Notes: generated by a model from the letters alone, not told the origin. DNA of 64,000 bases from Actinomycetes bacterium (GCA_023460175.1 JAEWRC010000226.1:1-64000); one strand, 5' to 3'. Shown: positions 41,024 to 50,549, counted from the stretch's first letter. Translations and numbers: made by a program.

Positions 41024-43396
41024 TCAGCCCTCCTCGATCATGGCCCGCTGCTCATCCCGAGCGGTGAGCACCGAGACCGCCGCCTGCCCCAGCGCCAGCC
41101 CACCGTCGTTGGGCGGGACGGTCCGGTGTACCAGTACTTCGAACCCCGACCCTTCCAACAGACTCCGGCAAGCGCGCAGCAGCAACACATTCTGGAACAC
41201 TCCGCCAGTAAGTCCGACCAACTGTTCTGAAACACTGACCTGGGCAACAATGTCCGTGACAGCGACAGCGACGGCTCGGTGGAACGCGGCTGCCAGTTCG
41301 GCCGTACCGGCCCCGGCGCGCAACTGCGCCAGGATATCCCGGATCAGCGGGGCCGGATCAAGAATACCGTCGGCGGTCACCGGCAGTGCCAACGCCGGCA
41401 CGGCGCCTGAAGCCGAAGCCGGTGCCGCAGTTTCCGCCAGATACTCGAGTTCGATCGCGGCCTGCCCCTCGTACTCGATCGTGTGCCGCACGCCGAGCAA
41501 TGATGCGACGGCGTCGAACAGCCGCCCCATGCTGGTGCAGGACACGCATCCCACTCCGCTGCCGAACTGCGAGTTCAGCAGACGTAGTTCGGAGCTGGAC
41601 AGCGCGCGCACCGACGCCAGGTCCGGAGTCCACTCGATCCCGGCCGACCACAGGTGCGACAACGCCATCCGGCACGGGTTGCGCACCGCCGCGTCCCCGC
41701 CGGGCATCGGTACCGCGGCCAGATGACCGACCCGAGTGAAACGCCGGCTGTCGGTGCCCAGCGCCAGAATCTCGCCACCCCATACCGCGCCATCGGTGCC
41801 AAACCCGGTGCCGTCGAAGGCAACTCCAACGATCGGCTCGCCCAGCCGCCCATGCTCGGCCAACAACGACACGACATGGGCGTGGTGATGCTGCACCAGA
41901 TCCAGGGGCCGCGCCCCGGCATTACGTTCGGCCCAGCCGCGAGTCAGGTAGCTCGGGTGCAGGTCGGCGGCCAGCCGAGTCGGCGACCGACGCATGGTGG
42001 ACATCTGACCGACCGACTGCTCGAACGCGCGCAGCGTCTCCAATGTGCCCATATCGCCGATATGCGCCGAACAATAGGCGCGCCGGCCGTCGGTCAGGCA
42101 GAAGGTGTTCTTCAGTTCCCCGCCCACGGCGAGCACGGCCGGCCCGTCGCGGCCGAGATCTACCGGCAGCGGGGCAAAGCCCCGGGACCGGCGGATCGGC
42201 AGTTCGCGCCCATCGACCACCCGAACCACCGAGTCGTCGCACGGCACATGGATCGGCCGGTCGTGGTCGAGCACCGCGTCGGACAGCTCCGGAAGTCGTT
42301 GTGCCGCATCTTGGGCGGAGTAGCAAATCGGCTCGTCGGAGCGGTTCGCGCTGGTCAGGACGATCGCCTCGAGAACCCGGTGCGCTGCCCCCGGAGCGGG
42401 TGCCAGCAGCAGATGGTGCACCGGCGTGTAGGGCAGCAGCACGCCGATCCACGGGTTACCCGGCGCCACCGCATCCGCTATGGGCGCATCCCGGCGGCGG
42501 CGCAACAGCACGATCGGTCGCTGCCGACTGGATAGAATTGCGGCCTCATGGTCGTCGATCTCCGCGTATCGTCGCGCAACGTCGAGATCTCGCACCAGGA
42601 TGGCGAAAGGTTTGCCTCCACGGGCCTTCCGGCGGCGCAACGCAGTCACCGCTGCGTCGTCTCCGGCGGCGCAGCTCACGTGGTAGCCGCCGATCCCTTT
42701 GATTGCGACAATTCTACTCTCGGCGAGCGCCCGCTGCGCCGCCGTTACGGCCGCATCCGAGCCGTCCGTACGGTTGGGGCCGTCCTGGAACCACAGCGTC
42801 GGACCACAGTCCGGACAGGCGACCGGTTGCGCATGGAACCGCCGGTCGGTGACATCGTGGTACTCGGCGTCGCATCGTGCGCACATGCGGAACCCGGCCA
42901 TCGTGGTGGCCGGGCGATCGTACGGTAGCTCCCGGATGATGGTGAACCGCGGACCGCAGTCCGTACAGGTGATGAACGGATGCCGGTACCGACGATCGGC
43001 CGGCTCGAACAGCTCCCGGACACAGGCGTCACACGTCGCGATATCCGGTGGAATCGCGGTCAGGGCGCCGGCCGCGGACTGGCTGGCGACGATGTAGAAG
43101 CAGCCGGACCCGTCACCGTCCTGCGCCGACAACTCGGCCGCGGACAGTTCGCTGATCGTGGCCAGCGGCGGGGCGTCGGCAACGAGGCGCTGCGCGAACT
43201 CGTCGACCGCGGCCACCGGACCCTGCACCTCGATGAATACCGCGGCCGAATCGTTGCCGACAAATCCGGTCAGGCCCAGCCCGGTGGCCACCCGATGCAC
43301 GAACGGGCGAAACCCGACACCCTGCACCACACCGACGACGGTGAAACGGCGCCGGCAGATCCGGGCAGACGGCCCCGACACGATGGAGGTCCTCAC
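41024..43396 (-). CDS. hypF: Carbamoyltransferase HypF
   Basis: Enzyme of 790 residues that makes carbamoyl-adenylate and loads it on HypE. In order: acylphosphatase domain (VVGVVQGVGFRPFVHRVA), two zinc-finger-like units (CDACVRELF, CTDCGPRF, CARCDAEYHD, CPDCGPTLW), YrdC-like domain (GGYHVSCAAGDDAAVTALRR), and Kae1-like domain (QHHHAHVVSLLAEHG; GVAFDGTGFGTDGAVWGGE; GGVFQNVLLL). The start GTG 43396 overlaps the NHL gene stop (GTGA). Confidence 0.95.
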   Translation of the reverse strand: MRTSIVSGPSARICRRRFTVVGVVQGVGFRPFVHRVATGLGLTGFVGNDSAAVFIEVQGPVAAVDEFAQRLVADAPPLATISELSAAELSAQDGDGSGCFYIVASQSAAGALTAIPPDIATCDACVRELFEPADRRYRHPFITCTDCGPRFTIIRELPYDRPATTMAGFRMCARCDAEYHDVTDRRFHAQPVACPDCGPTLWFQDGPNRTDGSDAAVTAAQRALAESRIVAIKGIGGYHVSCAAGDDAAVTALRRRKARGGKPFAILVRDLDVARRYAEIDDHEAAILSSRQRPIVLLRRRRDAPIADAVAPGNPWIGVLLPYTPVHHLLLAPAPGAAHRVLEAIVLTSANRSDEPICYSAQDAAQRLPELSDAVLDHDRPIHVPCDDSVVRVVDGRELPIRRSRGFAPLPVDLGRDGPAVLAVGGELKNTFCLTDGRRAYCSAHIGDMGTLETLRAFEQSVGQMSTMRRSPTRLAADLHPSYLTRGWAERNAGARPLDLVQHHHAHVVSLLAEHGRLGEPIVGVAFDGTGFGTDGAVWGGEILALGTDSRRFTRVGHLAAVPMPGGDAAVRNPCRMALSHLWSAGIEWTPDLASVRALSSSELRLLNSQFGSGVGCVSCTSMGRLFDAVASLLGVRHTIEYEGQAAIELEYLAETAAPASASGAVPALALPVTADGILDPAPLIRDILAQLRAGAGTAELAAAFHRAVAVAVTDIVAQVSVSEQLVGLTGGVFQNVLLLRACRSLLEGSGFEVLVHRTVPPNDGGLALGQAAVSVLTARDEQRAMIEEG

Positions 43397-44583
43397 GTCC
43401 GCCGCCAGACGGTGACGCGATTGTTTCCGGAGTCCGCGATGGCCAACCGGTCCCCCCGCAGCGACATGCCGTACGGCCAGCACAGCGTGTCACGCTGCAC
43501 CGAGGTCCAGCGATTCTCGCCATTGGAGGCGAAGTCCGGCTGCGCCAGCACATGATCGGCAGCTCGCCCATCGCGGGGCACACCGTCCCACAACAGTATT
43601 CGGTTGTTCGCCGTATCGGCGACGGCGAAGCATTCGTCGCCGGCGCCGCTGTCCAGACAAACCGCGTACGGGAAACGGAACCGGTCACCAGTGTGCGGGC
43701 CGTAGGGCCATTCCGCGGCCGAGGCGAAATCGGGTTGCCCGATGAGGAGGTCCGCGGGTTTGTCGGATTCGGGGTGCGGGGTCCAGCCCAGCACCCGGTG
43801 ATTGCCCGCATCGGCGATCAACAGCAGGTCATCTCGCCCGGCAATGGCGTGTGGCCAGCGGAAGCTGGCCGGCCCGGCCACGCCGCCGCGGTTCTCCTGG
43901 CGATCCGCGGCACTGGGTTGACCGAGAATGACATCGGCGGGTTGCCCCGGTTCGGGAACGCCGCGGCGCCACCCCAGCACCCGACGGTTACCGGTGTCGG
44001 CGACCCAGAACGACCCGCCGACGATCGCGATGCCAAACGGCCAGTACATCGACGACGCCGAGCACTCACCATCGGCGTTGGGCTGCACCGCGGATGAATC
44101 CGGCTGTCCCAGAATGTGATCCGGTGCGACGTCACTACGGTGTGGAACCTCATCCCATACCAGGATCCGGTGGTGCCACGCATCGGCGACGATCAATCGT
44201 CCGTCGTGCACCAATACGCCGGTCGGCAGGTGCATCCCCCGTTCGGGACCGCGCCCTCCCGCCGCCGGGCCCTCGGTCGATCCATCCGGTTGTCCCAGCA
44301 CAACATCCGCCGGCTGCTCATCGGTGACCGGGATGCCCTGCCATACCAGGACGCGATGGTTGCCCGAGTCCGCGACCACCAGGTGGTCGGCCCCGAGGAA
44401 CACACCGCGCGGCGAATACATCCAGGCCATGCTCGGGCTGGCCGGCGGCAGCGCAAGCCCGCCGGGTGCGGGCGCTCCCAGCCACACCTCGGCGGACCAG
44501 CCGCCGGCCAGTGTGCGGTCTACTACCTCCGCCGTTCGCGTCCGCAATCCGGTGATGTTGTGTCGGACGACCAGCCGACTCAT
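43393..44583 (-). CDS. NHL-repeat beta-propeller protein of the Huc operon
   Basis: Protein of 396 residues with about six NHL-like repeats. The recurring units are VADSGNHRVLVW, VADAWHHRILVW, VADTGNRRVLGW, IADAGNHRVLGW, VADTANNRILLW and IADSGNNRVTVW, each followed by a segment like ADVVLGQPDGS. A six-bladed propeller is expected. No signal peptide is seen, so it is cytosolic. Similar proteins occur in mycobacterial huc operons; their role is unknown and may be scaffolding. The start MSRLVVRHNI overlaps the hucE stop. Confidence 0.87.
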   Translation of the reverse strand: MSRLVVRHNITGLRTRTAEVVDRTLAGGWSAEVWLGAPAPGGLALPPASPSMAWMYSPRGVFLGADHLVVADSGNHRVLVWQGIPVTDEQPADVVLGQPDGSTEGPAAGGRGPERGMHLPTGVLVHDGRLIVADAWHHRILVWDEVPHRSDVAPDHILGQPDSSAVQPNADGECSASSMYWPFGIAIVGGSFWVADTGNRRVLGWRRGVPEPGQPADVILGQPSAADRQENRGGVAGPASFRWPHAIAGRDDLLLIADAGNHRVLGWTPHPESDKPADLLIGQPDFASAAEWPYGPHTGDRFRFPYAVCLDSGAGDECFAVADTANNRILLWDGVPRDGRAADHVLAQPDFASNGENRWTSVQRDTLCWPYGMSLRGDRLAIADSGNNRVTVWRRT

Positions 44584-45455
44584 TCCCGCACCCGGATCCA
44601 GACGGTTCCGTTGTCGATCCGCAGCGGCAACGGCTCGAGTTGCGCCTCGGGGGCACTCAGGCACTCCCCCGACGATGCGTCGTAGCAGAATCCATGCCAC
44701 GGGCAGGTCAACGTTCCGTTGTTGACGTCCACGAGTGCGTTGTCCAACGGCAACCCTTCGTGCGCGCATTCGTTGCGGTAGGCCGAAAGTCGCCGTTCCA
44801 GGCTGACGATGACGACCTCGGCCTGTTCACCGGACTCGGCCACCAGGCTGCGGCCTATCAGGCCGCCGTCGGGCACATCGGTCACCGGACCCGCATCGGC
44901 CCAACCCTCGAGCGACGGGTTCGGCCCGATCCGTAGTGATTCGAGCGGAATCAGCGTGGGCGAGGGCTCATTGGGCAACACCTCGACCCCGGATACCGCC
45001 GGGACGCCCTCGACGAGCGCCTGCTCGACCAGGTTGCGCAGGGTTACCGACGACATCGAGCAGCCGTTGCAGGCACCCTCCAGTCGAACGAACGCGGTAC
45101 CGTCTTCGATGCGCACCAACGTGACGTCACCGCCATGGCTTTGTAATTGTGGCCGCACCGCAACCAACACCCGATTCGCGTGTGTGACGGGGTCGGGGCG
45201 GACGATCTCGTGCAGCGATAGCAGCAGGTGCACCACCGGGTCATCGACCAGCTCGAAGAGCACGGCCCGCGCGGCATCGTCGGCGCGCATCCGTCGGACC
45301 ATGGTCACCAGGCCCGCGCGGTGTACCGCCTCGAGGGCTGTCTTGAGTTCCTCGGCGACGGCACGCGCCGCGGGGTCGAGGTCGGCCAGCGCCGTGATCG
45401 CGTCGTCGACGCGTTTGGCCAGCTCCTCCAGAGTGGGTTCGAGAATCGTGGTCAT
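44580..45455 (-). CDS. hucE: HucE-like NifU/Rieske iron-sulfur protein
   Basis: Protein of 291 residues. After a helical N terminus, residues about 95-160 are a NifU C-terminal domain with HGGDVTLVRIEDG and EGACNGCSMSSV (CxxC). Residues about 195-290 are a Rieske domain with NECAHEGLPL and TCPWHGFCYDASSGEC, the complete Cys/His ligand set. Such a fused protein is known in the M. smegmatis huc operon (HucE) and is thought to carry electrons from the hydrogenase. It overlaps the TPR gene by four bases. Confidence 0.87.
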   Translation of the reverse strand: MTTILEPTLEELAKRVDDAITALADLDPAARAVAEELKTALEAVHRAGLVTMVRRMRADDAARAVLFELVDDPVVHLLLSLHEIVRPDPVTHANRVLVAVRPQLQSHGGDVTLVRIEDGTAFVRLEGACNGCSMSSVTLRNLVEQALVEGVPAVSGVEVLPNEPSPTLIPLESLRIGPNPSLEGWADAGPVTDVPDGGLIGRSLVAESGEQAEVVIVSLERRLSAYRNECAHEGLPLDNALVDVNNGTLTCPWHGFCYDASSGECLSAPEAQLEPLPLRIDNGTVWIRVRE

Positions 45456-46738
45456 TGTTCGGCCCCTCCGTCGGCCTCGGCCGCGGTCCGCAACAACGCG
45501 ACCTGGCGGGCCACCTCGTCGAGCACTCCGCGCACCGTCCGCACCGATTCGTGGTCCTGCTGCTCTTCGAACAGAAACCGCGCCTCGTAGAGCTTGGCCT
45601 TGGCCTGATCGAACGCACCGAGGTGCGCCAGCGCATTGCCCTGATTGGTGAGCACCCGCGCGCGGCCCAGCGGGTCGCTGTCCCGATCACGCGCGGCCAG
45701 CACCGCCTCGTACAGTTCTACGGCCTCCACCAGGTTGTCGGCCTGATGTTTCGACGGCGTGTACACCAGCGAGTTCGCCAGATTGAGCTGGACGCTGGCC
45801 CACTGCTCCGGATAGTCCTCGGGCGTATAGACCTTGAGCGCCGAACGCAACGAGTTCGCGGCAACGCCGAGACGCAACTGATCCGAGGCCTGCACCATCG
45901 GCATGGTCAGATAGGCGGTGGCCAGGTTGGCGTGTGCGGACGCCCATACCAGCGGGGCCTCGTCGCGCAACACCAGTTGCAGAGCCGAGTGGTAGTGCGG
46001 TATCGCCTGGGCCAGCAGGCCCGGATTCTGCACTGCCCGGTGATGAAACAGCCCGGCCAAACTCAGATGTATTTCGGCGCGGCCGATGCGCAGGCCATCC
46101 GCCCCGTCCAGCAACCGCAACGCCCGCTCCAGGCGAGCCTGTGCGGCCGAGTCGGCGGCGTCGGCGGTGTCGGCGGTGTCGGCGCCGATCGCACCCGCGG
46201 ATCCGATCAGCACACCCGCCAGGCGTGGCGAGTCCGCAGTCACGGCCTGCGCCGCGCGTTCCAGCACATTGGCCGCGCCGTCCGAATCACCCTGCGTCAA
46301 AAGATGACTGGCCTGCGCAGCCAGCACAACCGCGGTCAGCTCACCGTCGGTCCCCTCGTCCCGAGGCGGGTCATCGATGCGACCCAGCGTGAACAGCACC
46401 ACATCCACCAGCACACCGAAGCGCCCAAGGTCACCGCGAAGCTGGTCGGTGTCAACACCTTCGGGATCCAGTACGAATCGGTTGTAGCGGGTGACGGGAT
46501 CGTCGTCGACCAGCAACGCAACGGCCTGATCGACCTCACCGCGGTGCGCCAGTTCGTGCGCCCGCAACGAATCCGGCCAGGTCGCGGGCTCGTGGCCATC
46601 GAGCAATGCGGTGCGCGCCTCGTCGGCTCCCGGGCCGTTGGGAATGAGGAGGTAGCCCAGCGGCAGCGGGAACGTGCCGATGGGCTGCGGTCGGGGCAGC
46701 GTGGTGACCAACTCGGTGAAATCGGGGGCAGTGGTCAT
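45452..46738 (-). CDS. TPR-type protein of the Huc operon
   Basis: Helical protein of 428 residues with tetratricopeptide-like repeats in the C-terminal half: HYHSALQLVLRDEAPLVWAS, AHANLATAYLTM, WASVQLNLANSLVYTPSKHQ and ARVLTNQGNALAHLGAFDQA. The N-terminal region (LPLGYLLIPNGPGADEARTA) is distinct. It is a likely assembly scaffold or chaperone, by analogy to TPR proteins in metalloenzyme operons. A short GCGGCGTCGGCGGTGTCGGC-like stretch encodes a repeated ADTADTADAAD. Its start overlaps the previous stop by one base. Confidence 0.82.
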   Translation of the reverse strand: MTTAPDFTELVTTLPRPQPIGTFPLPLGYLLIPNGPGADEARTALLDGHEPATWPDSLRAHELAHRGEVDQAVALLVDDDPVTRYNRFVLDPEGVDTDQLRGDLGRFGVLVDVVLFTLGRIDDPPRDEGTDGELTAVVLAAQASHLLTQGDSDGAANVLERAAQAVTADSPRLAGVLIGSAGAIGADTADTADAADSAAQARLERALRLLDGADGLRIGRAEIHLSLAGLFHHRAVQNPGLLAQAIPHYHSALQLVLRDEAPLVWASAHANLATAYLTMPMVQASDQLRLGVAANSLRSALKVYTPEDYPEQWASVQLNLANSLVYTPSKHQADNLVEAVELYEAVLAARDRDSDPLGRARVLTNQGNALAHLGAFDQAKAKLYEARFLFEEQQDHESVRTVRGVLDEVARQVALLRTAAEADGGAEQ

Positions 46739-47010
46739 CAGCTCGAACCATTCAGTGGGCCACAGATATTACGTTCGGCGGTACGCCGAATGAGGTCGGC
46801 GGAGATCTCGGCGAGTCGTCGACTGGGATGGACACTGATCCGGTGCCGGACCACCCCGTCGGCGAACACCACCACGATGTCGACGGCCCACCGACGATGT
46901 TCCTCGACAATCACGGCGTCGACGCTGAGGGCATCGTCGGTCGAACGCTTCGACCGGGCCTCGGCGCGGGGGCGTTCCGGGGAATCTTCATCCGGCGATT
47001 GCCCTACCAT
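46738..47010 (-). CDS. Small conserved protein between hucD and the TPR gene
   Basis: Protein of 90 residues that I do not recognise. The acidic, proline-containing start (MVGQSPDEDSPERPRAEARS) is followed by a compact part, VDAVIVEEHRRWAVDIVVVF, then RLAEISADLIRRTAERNICG. It starts five bases after the hucD stop, with AAGG across the stop. Tight coupling on both sides supports a real gene in the hydrogenase operon. Confidence 0.72.
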   Translation of the reverse strand: MVGQSPDEDSPERPRAEARSKRSTDDALSVDAVIVEEHRRWAVDIVVVFADGVVRHRISVHPSRRLAEISADLIRRTAERNICGPLNGSS

Positions 47011-47015
47011 CAGGA

Positions 47016-47849
47016 TCACCTTCGCGACTCCGGCGGCACGCCGAGCGCAATACACAGTGCTTTCTGCTGGTCATCCCAGGATGCCGATCGCGGTCCCGCC
47101 ACCGAACGGCCCTGCAGAACCTCGCGGACCAGAACCGACCGGTCACCCTTCGGGTTGCGCTGTTTGAGCAGCAGGCCACCGCTGCGTGGTCCTCGCAGCG
47201 GGATCAACCAGAGATCGTCGCCGCGCAGCACCGCGGCAACCGCGTCGGACGGGAAGCGACTGGCGGCCAACGCCGAGTCCAGACGCAGATCGCCGTCGGC
47301 GCTGAACTCGACGCTGACGTCATCGGCACCCGGAGGTCGCAGCGGCGCAAAGTAATCGGCCTCGATGCGTTCGATCACGGCATCCATTCCGGCCTGTACG
47401 GGTTCGGAGAGATCGGCACCGAAGTCGACGCACTGGGCCTCGATCAGGAAGACCGTGATGTCGGTCGGACAATCGTCGCCCAGCGCCCAGCGCGCGAATG
47501 CGATGGCGTGGTCCCATCGGAACGAGTGCGTGTGCAACCCCTGTAGTGGTGGCAGCTCGGCCAGTTCGGCACCGGGCACCTGGAAAACGGTGCCCGGTGC
47601 AGCGCCGGTGGCCGCCGCATCGACGATGACGACCTGGCCGGCACCGCGCATCTGGAACGCCACGTCCATGCCGGCGGTACCGCCGTCTACGAGACGCGCG
47701 CCTTCGGGAGCACCCCGCTCCCATAAGTGACGCACCAGAACGGGACCCACCCCGTCGTCACCTCGCAGCAGGTTCCCGCATCCGACGACGAGCACCGCGC
47801 ACCCGGGGGCTTCGATGTCGACATGGCTCTGGCTTGACGGTGAATTCAA
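47016..47849 (-). CDS. hucD: Hydrogenase maturation endopeptidase with C-terminal extension
   Basis: Protein of about 277 residues. The first 160 form a HyaD/HycI-type protease: VVGCGNLLRGDDGVGPVLV with the metal-binding acidic residue, RLVDGGTAGMDVAFQM, VVIVDAAATGAAPGTVF and HTHSFRWDHAIAF. It would remove the tail of HucL after the nickel-binding CxxC-x2-His motif. The last 100 residues (DDVSVEFSADGDLRLDSALA; FPSDAVAAVLRGDDLWLIPL) are an extra domain not found in standard proteases. No ATG fits near the N terminus; I chose TTG 47849, eight bases after the hucL stop. GTG 47795 would cut into the core. Confidence 0.82.
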   Translation of the reverse strand: MNSPSSQSHVDIEAPGCAVLVVGCGNLLRGDDGVGPVLVRHLWERGAPEGARLVDGGTAGMDVAFQMRGAGQVVIVDAAATGAAPGTVFQVPGAELAELPPLQGLHTHSFRWDHAIAFARWALGDDCPTDITVFLIEAQCVDFGADLSEPVQAGMDAVIERIEADYFAPLRPPGADDVSVEFSADGDLRLDSALAASRFPSDAVAAVLRGDDLWLIPLRGPRSGGLLLKQRNPKGDRSVLVREVLQGRSVAGPRSASWDDQQKALCIALGVPPESRR

Positions 47850-47856
47850 GGGCAGA

Positions 47857-49464
47857 TCACACCATTCCGTTGATAACGAACTTGGACAGCTCCTTACCGG
47901 TCTTCCCATCGTAGGCGTGTACGGTGCACACCAGGCAGGAATCGAAACTTCTTGCCACATGGCCGAGTTCGACAGGGTCTTCGTGATCGACGATGGGCGA
48001 TCCGACCAGCGCTCGCTCGATTGGCCCGAGGACCTGATCACCGTCACGCGGACCGATGTTCCACGCCGTGGGCGTGATCACCTGGTAGTTCTTGATCTTG
48101 CTGTCCTCGATGACAATCCAGTCGCAGAGAGCACCGCGTGCGGCCTCGGTGGCGCCGAACCCCATACCCTCGGCATGCTCGACCGGCTTGGTGTAGAAGC
48201 TCTCCCGCAGATCCAGCTGATCGAGCCACTCGCGGGTCCACTTGTAGTACTTGGGGGCCTCGTGCATACGTGCCAACTGACGCACCATCACGCTGGGGCC
48301 GATCTTGTTGTACATATCGACGAACAGCGGATCGTAGTCCTGATGCGCCGCGGCGTTGGGTGCGCCCGCGGCCATCCGCCGCGCCAGCGGCCCGGCCTCC
48401 AGCGGGATGTTCCCGTGCTCGCCCACCGCATAGCGGGGTGACTTCGCCCAGCTGTACTTGCCGTCCTTGCGGCCCTGTTCCGGATCGATCGGGATGGTCT
48501 CCCCCTCGAACGGATGCAGTGGCCGGTCACCGGCATAGAACGAGTGCGTGACGTCCTCGGTGACCTTGGCCTGATCGAACTCGTGCCAGTCACCGTTGAC
48601 GTACACGCCGGAGCGGCCGATCAACGCATCGTTGCGGCCCTCGATGGTCGGGTTCTCGTAGCGGGATGGTTCGAAGTACGTGCCGGTGGCGATGTAGTTG
48701 CCAACGCCGGCGCCGTACTTGTCCAGACCCACGTCCAGGCAGTAGCGGATGAAGAACCCGCAGTCACTGTTGTACTGCGCCTCGTTCTCGTCGACCCAGG
48801 CCAGCACGTCTTCCCAGGTCTTGTTCTCCAGCCACCGGTCGATGGTGCAGCCCAGCCATTGCCCCTCGAGCCAGTTGTTGTTCCAGTGTTCGAGGATCGC
48901 GATGGACCGGGTGACATCCGACAGGGTCGGGGCACACATCACACCCCCGGGCACCATGAAGCTCGAATGCGGCCACTGGCCACCGTAGATCGCGTACACC
49001 TCGACGGGTTTGGCCGACAGCACCACGCCCTTCTGGTAGCTGGTGCCGACATAGGGGGCGAACCTGCGGACGGCCTCGGCGTACAGGCTGGACTTTGCAT
49101 AGTTCTTGTTGGTGAGGTCGATCGCGAACAGCGCGTAGAAGTACCGCGGAATCGACTGCAACGTCTCACAGGCCTGGCAGATGTTGCGGACCAGCGTGGC
49201 GTTGGGCGGCATATGGGTCCGCCACGCGGTGTCCAGCGCGTAGGCGGATTTGTACAGGTGGCTGCCACCGCAGATGCCGCAGATGCGCGGACACACGATC
49301 AGGCCGGCCTGGGGATCCTTGCCCTGCAGGATGATCTCGAAGCCACGGAACATCGCGGCTTCGGTCCACGCGGAGGTAACCACCCCGGAATCGACGGTGA
49401 CGCGCACGTCGAGATCGCCCTCCACACGTCCCAGCGGGCTGACCCAAAGATCGAGTTCGGTCAT
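47857..49464 (-). CDS. hucL: Group 2a [NiFe] uptake hydrogenase large subunit HucL
   Basis: Catalytic subunit of 535 residues. The N-terminal nickel motif is CPRICGICGGSHLYKSAYAL and the C-terminal one SFDSCLVCTVH. After the final histidine the precursor tail AYDGKTGKELSKFVINGMV is expected to be removed by the protease encoded next. Much of the sequence matches M. smegmatis HucL as remembered, a high-affinity, oxygen-insensitive enzyme that oxidises atmospheric H2. The cytosolic group 2a type has no Tat signal. It follows hucS after a 75-base gap with a direct repeat. Confidence 0.96.
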   Translation of the reverse strand: MTELDLWVSPLGRVEGDLDVRVTVDSGVVTSAWTEAAMFRGFEIILQGKDPQAGLIVCPRICGICGGSHLYKSAYALDTAWRTHMPPNATLVRNICQACETLQSIPRYFYALFAIDLTNKNYAKSSLYAEAVRRFAPYVGTSYQKGVVLSAKPVEVYAIYGGQWPHSSFMVPGGVMCAPTLSDVTRSIAILEHWNNNWLEGQWLGCTIDRWLENKTWEDVLAWVDENEAQYNSDCGFFIRYCLDVGLDKYGAGVGNYIATGTYFEPSRYENPTIEGRNDALIGRSGVYVNGDWHEFDQAKVTEDVTHSFYAGDRPLHPFEGETIPIDPEQGRKDGKYSWAKSPRYAVGEHGNIPLEAGPLARRMAAGAPNAAAHQDYDPLFVDMYNKIGPSVMVRQLARMHEAPKYYKWTREWLDQLDLRESFYTKPVEHAEGMGFGATEAARGALCDWIVIEDSKIKNYQVITPTAWNIGPRDGDQVLGPIERALVGSPIVDHEDPVELGHVARSFDSCLVCTVHAYDGKTGKELSKFVINGMV

Positions 49465-49501
49465 TTGTTCACAGGTCCTTTCGATTGACCACGTTGGCTA
49501 T

Positions 49502-49531
49502 GTCGGGTGTGGGCGACGTCGGGTGTGGGCG
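49502..49531. repeat. Direct repeat in the hucS-hucL gap
   Basis: GTCGGGTGTGGGCG occurs twice (49502-49515 and 49518-49531), two bases apart. The function is unknown. It lies in the untranslated stretch between the two structural genes and may affect mRNA folding or reflect a recent duplication. Confidence 0.8.
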
Positions 49532-49539
49532 GCGCGCCG

Positions 49540-50511
49540 CTACACCACGAACATGTCTTCCTTGGACCACTGCGGCGCAGCGATCCGCGCGGCCGCCGCA
49601 TGCGCCATGTAGGTGAGGTGGTCGGAACCCTCGGGCACTTCCTTGGGGATCATCCCGCTGACCTTCTGCGTCTTGAACACCGTGCCGGGCGCCAGGTCGA
49701 AGTGTGGGAACTCCGGTTCGGTACAACCCAGGCACGGCATGCCCGCCCTGGTCTTGGAGGACTGCCGATTCCACAGAATGCGGTTGCACGGTGAATGGGT
49801 CATCGGCCCGCGGCAGCCGAATTCGTAGAAGAGGCAACCGGTGCGGGTGCCCTCACCGAACGACAAGGTGGACTGCTTGTACTCGAAGAACTGCACCCGC
49901 GTGCATCCGGTCTGTGTGAATGTCTTGAAAAATGTTTCCGGACGGTGCAATTCATCCAGCGTGATGTCCCCGGCGCGGCCGGTGGCCAACGCCACGATGA
50001 TCTGGGTGATCCAGTCCGGGTGCGCGGGACAGCCCGGAATGTTGATGACCGGCAGTCCCATCTTCGAGCGGAAGTCAGGGCCCAGGAAGCCGCCCTTGTT
50101 CCGCTTGTGGAACTGCAGTCCGGTGGACGCCGAAGGGTTGGGTTCCATCGCCGGGATACCGCCGAAGCAGGCGCAGTCACCGATGGCCACCACCACCTGT
50201 GCCGCCCCGGCAAGGTCGGTGACCCAATCCTTCATGGCTCGATCGGCGAACATATCCATCCGCCCGGTCCCATCGGGTGCCTCGATGACGGTGCCCTCGA
50301 ATACGAAGATGTCGAGTGGACGCTCACCGCGGGCGCAGTCCCAGAACACTTTCTGGGCATTCTTGCCGAGTTCCAACCCCAACGAAGGATGCCACAGCAA
50401 CTCGAGTCCAAAGTCGACGATCAAATCGACGACATTGGGTTCCTCGGCGTTGAGAAAGGACATGGTGTTACCACTGCACGCACCACCTTGGAACCACAAA
50501 ACGGATGCCAT
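49540..50511 (-). CDS. hucS: Group 2a [NiFe] hydrogenase small subunit HucS
   Basis: Electron-transfer subunit of 323 residues. It starts MASVLWFQGGACSGNTMSFL, so there is no Tat signal, in line with a cytosolic enzyme. Cluster ligands lie in GGACSGN, IGDCACFGGIPA, IPGCPAHPDWI, RTGCLFYEFGCRG, HSPCNRILWN and GMPCLGCTEPEFP. The M. smegmatis Huc structure reports three unusual [3Fe-4S] clusters; this protein has a similar ligand layout. ATG 50511 is chosen over the longer frame to 50547. Confidence 0.95.
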   Translation of the reverse strand: MASVLWFQGGACSGNTMSFLNAEEPNVVDLIVDFGLELLWHPSLGLELGKNAQKVFWDCARGERPLDIFVFEGTVIEAPDGTGRMDMFADRAMKDWVTDLAGAAQVVVAIGDCACFGGIPAMEPNPSASTGLQFHKRNKGGFLGPDFRSKMGLPVINIPGCPAHPDWITQIIVALATGRAGDITLDELHRPETFFKTFTQTGCTRVQFFEYKQSTLSFGEGTRTGCLFYEFGCRGPMTHSPCNRILWNRQSSKTRAGMPCLGCTEPEFPHFDLAPGTVFKTQKVSGMIPKEVPEGSDHLTYMAHAAAARIAAPQWSKEDMFVV

Positions 50512-50549
50512 GATTCTCCTCTCGGAATGCGACCGGGAATCGGCCACAT

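Noticed and set aside
47822..48047. Upstream extension of the hydrogenase protease into hucL
   Set aside because: The extension is read out of frame through the end of hucL and has no sensible sequence; coupling at 47849 is more plausible.
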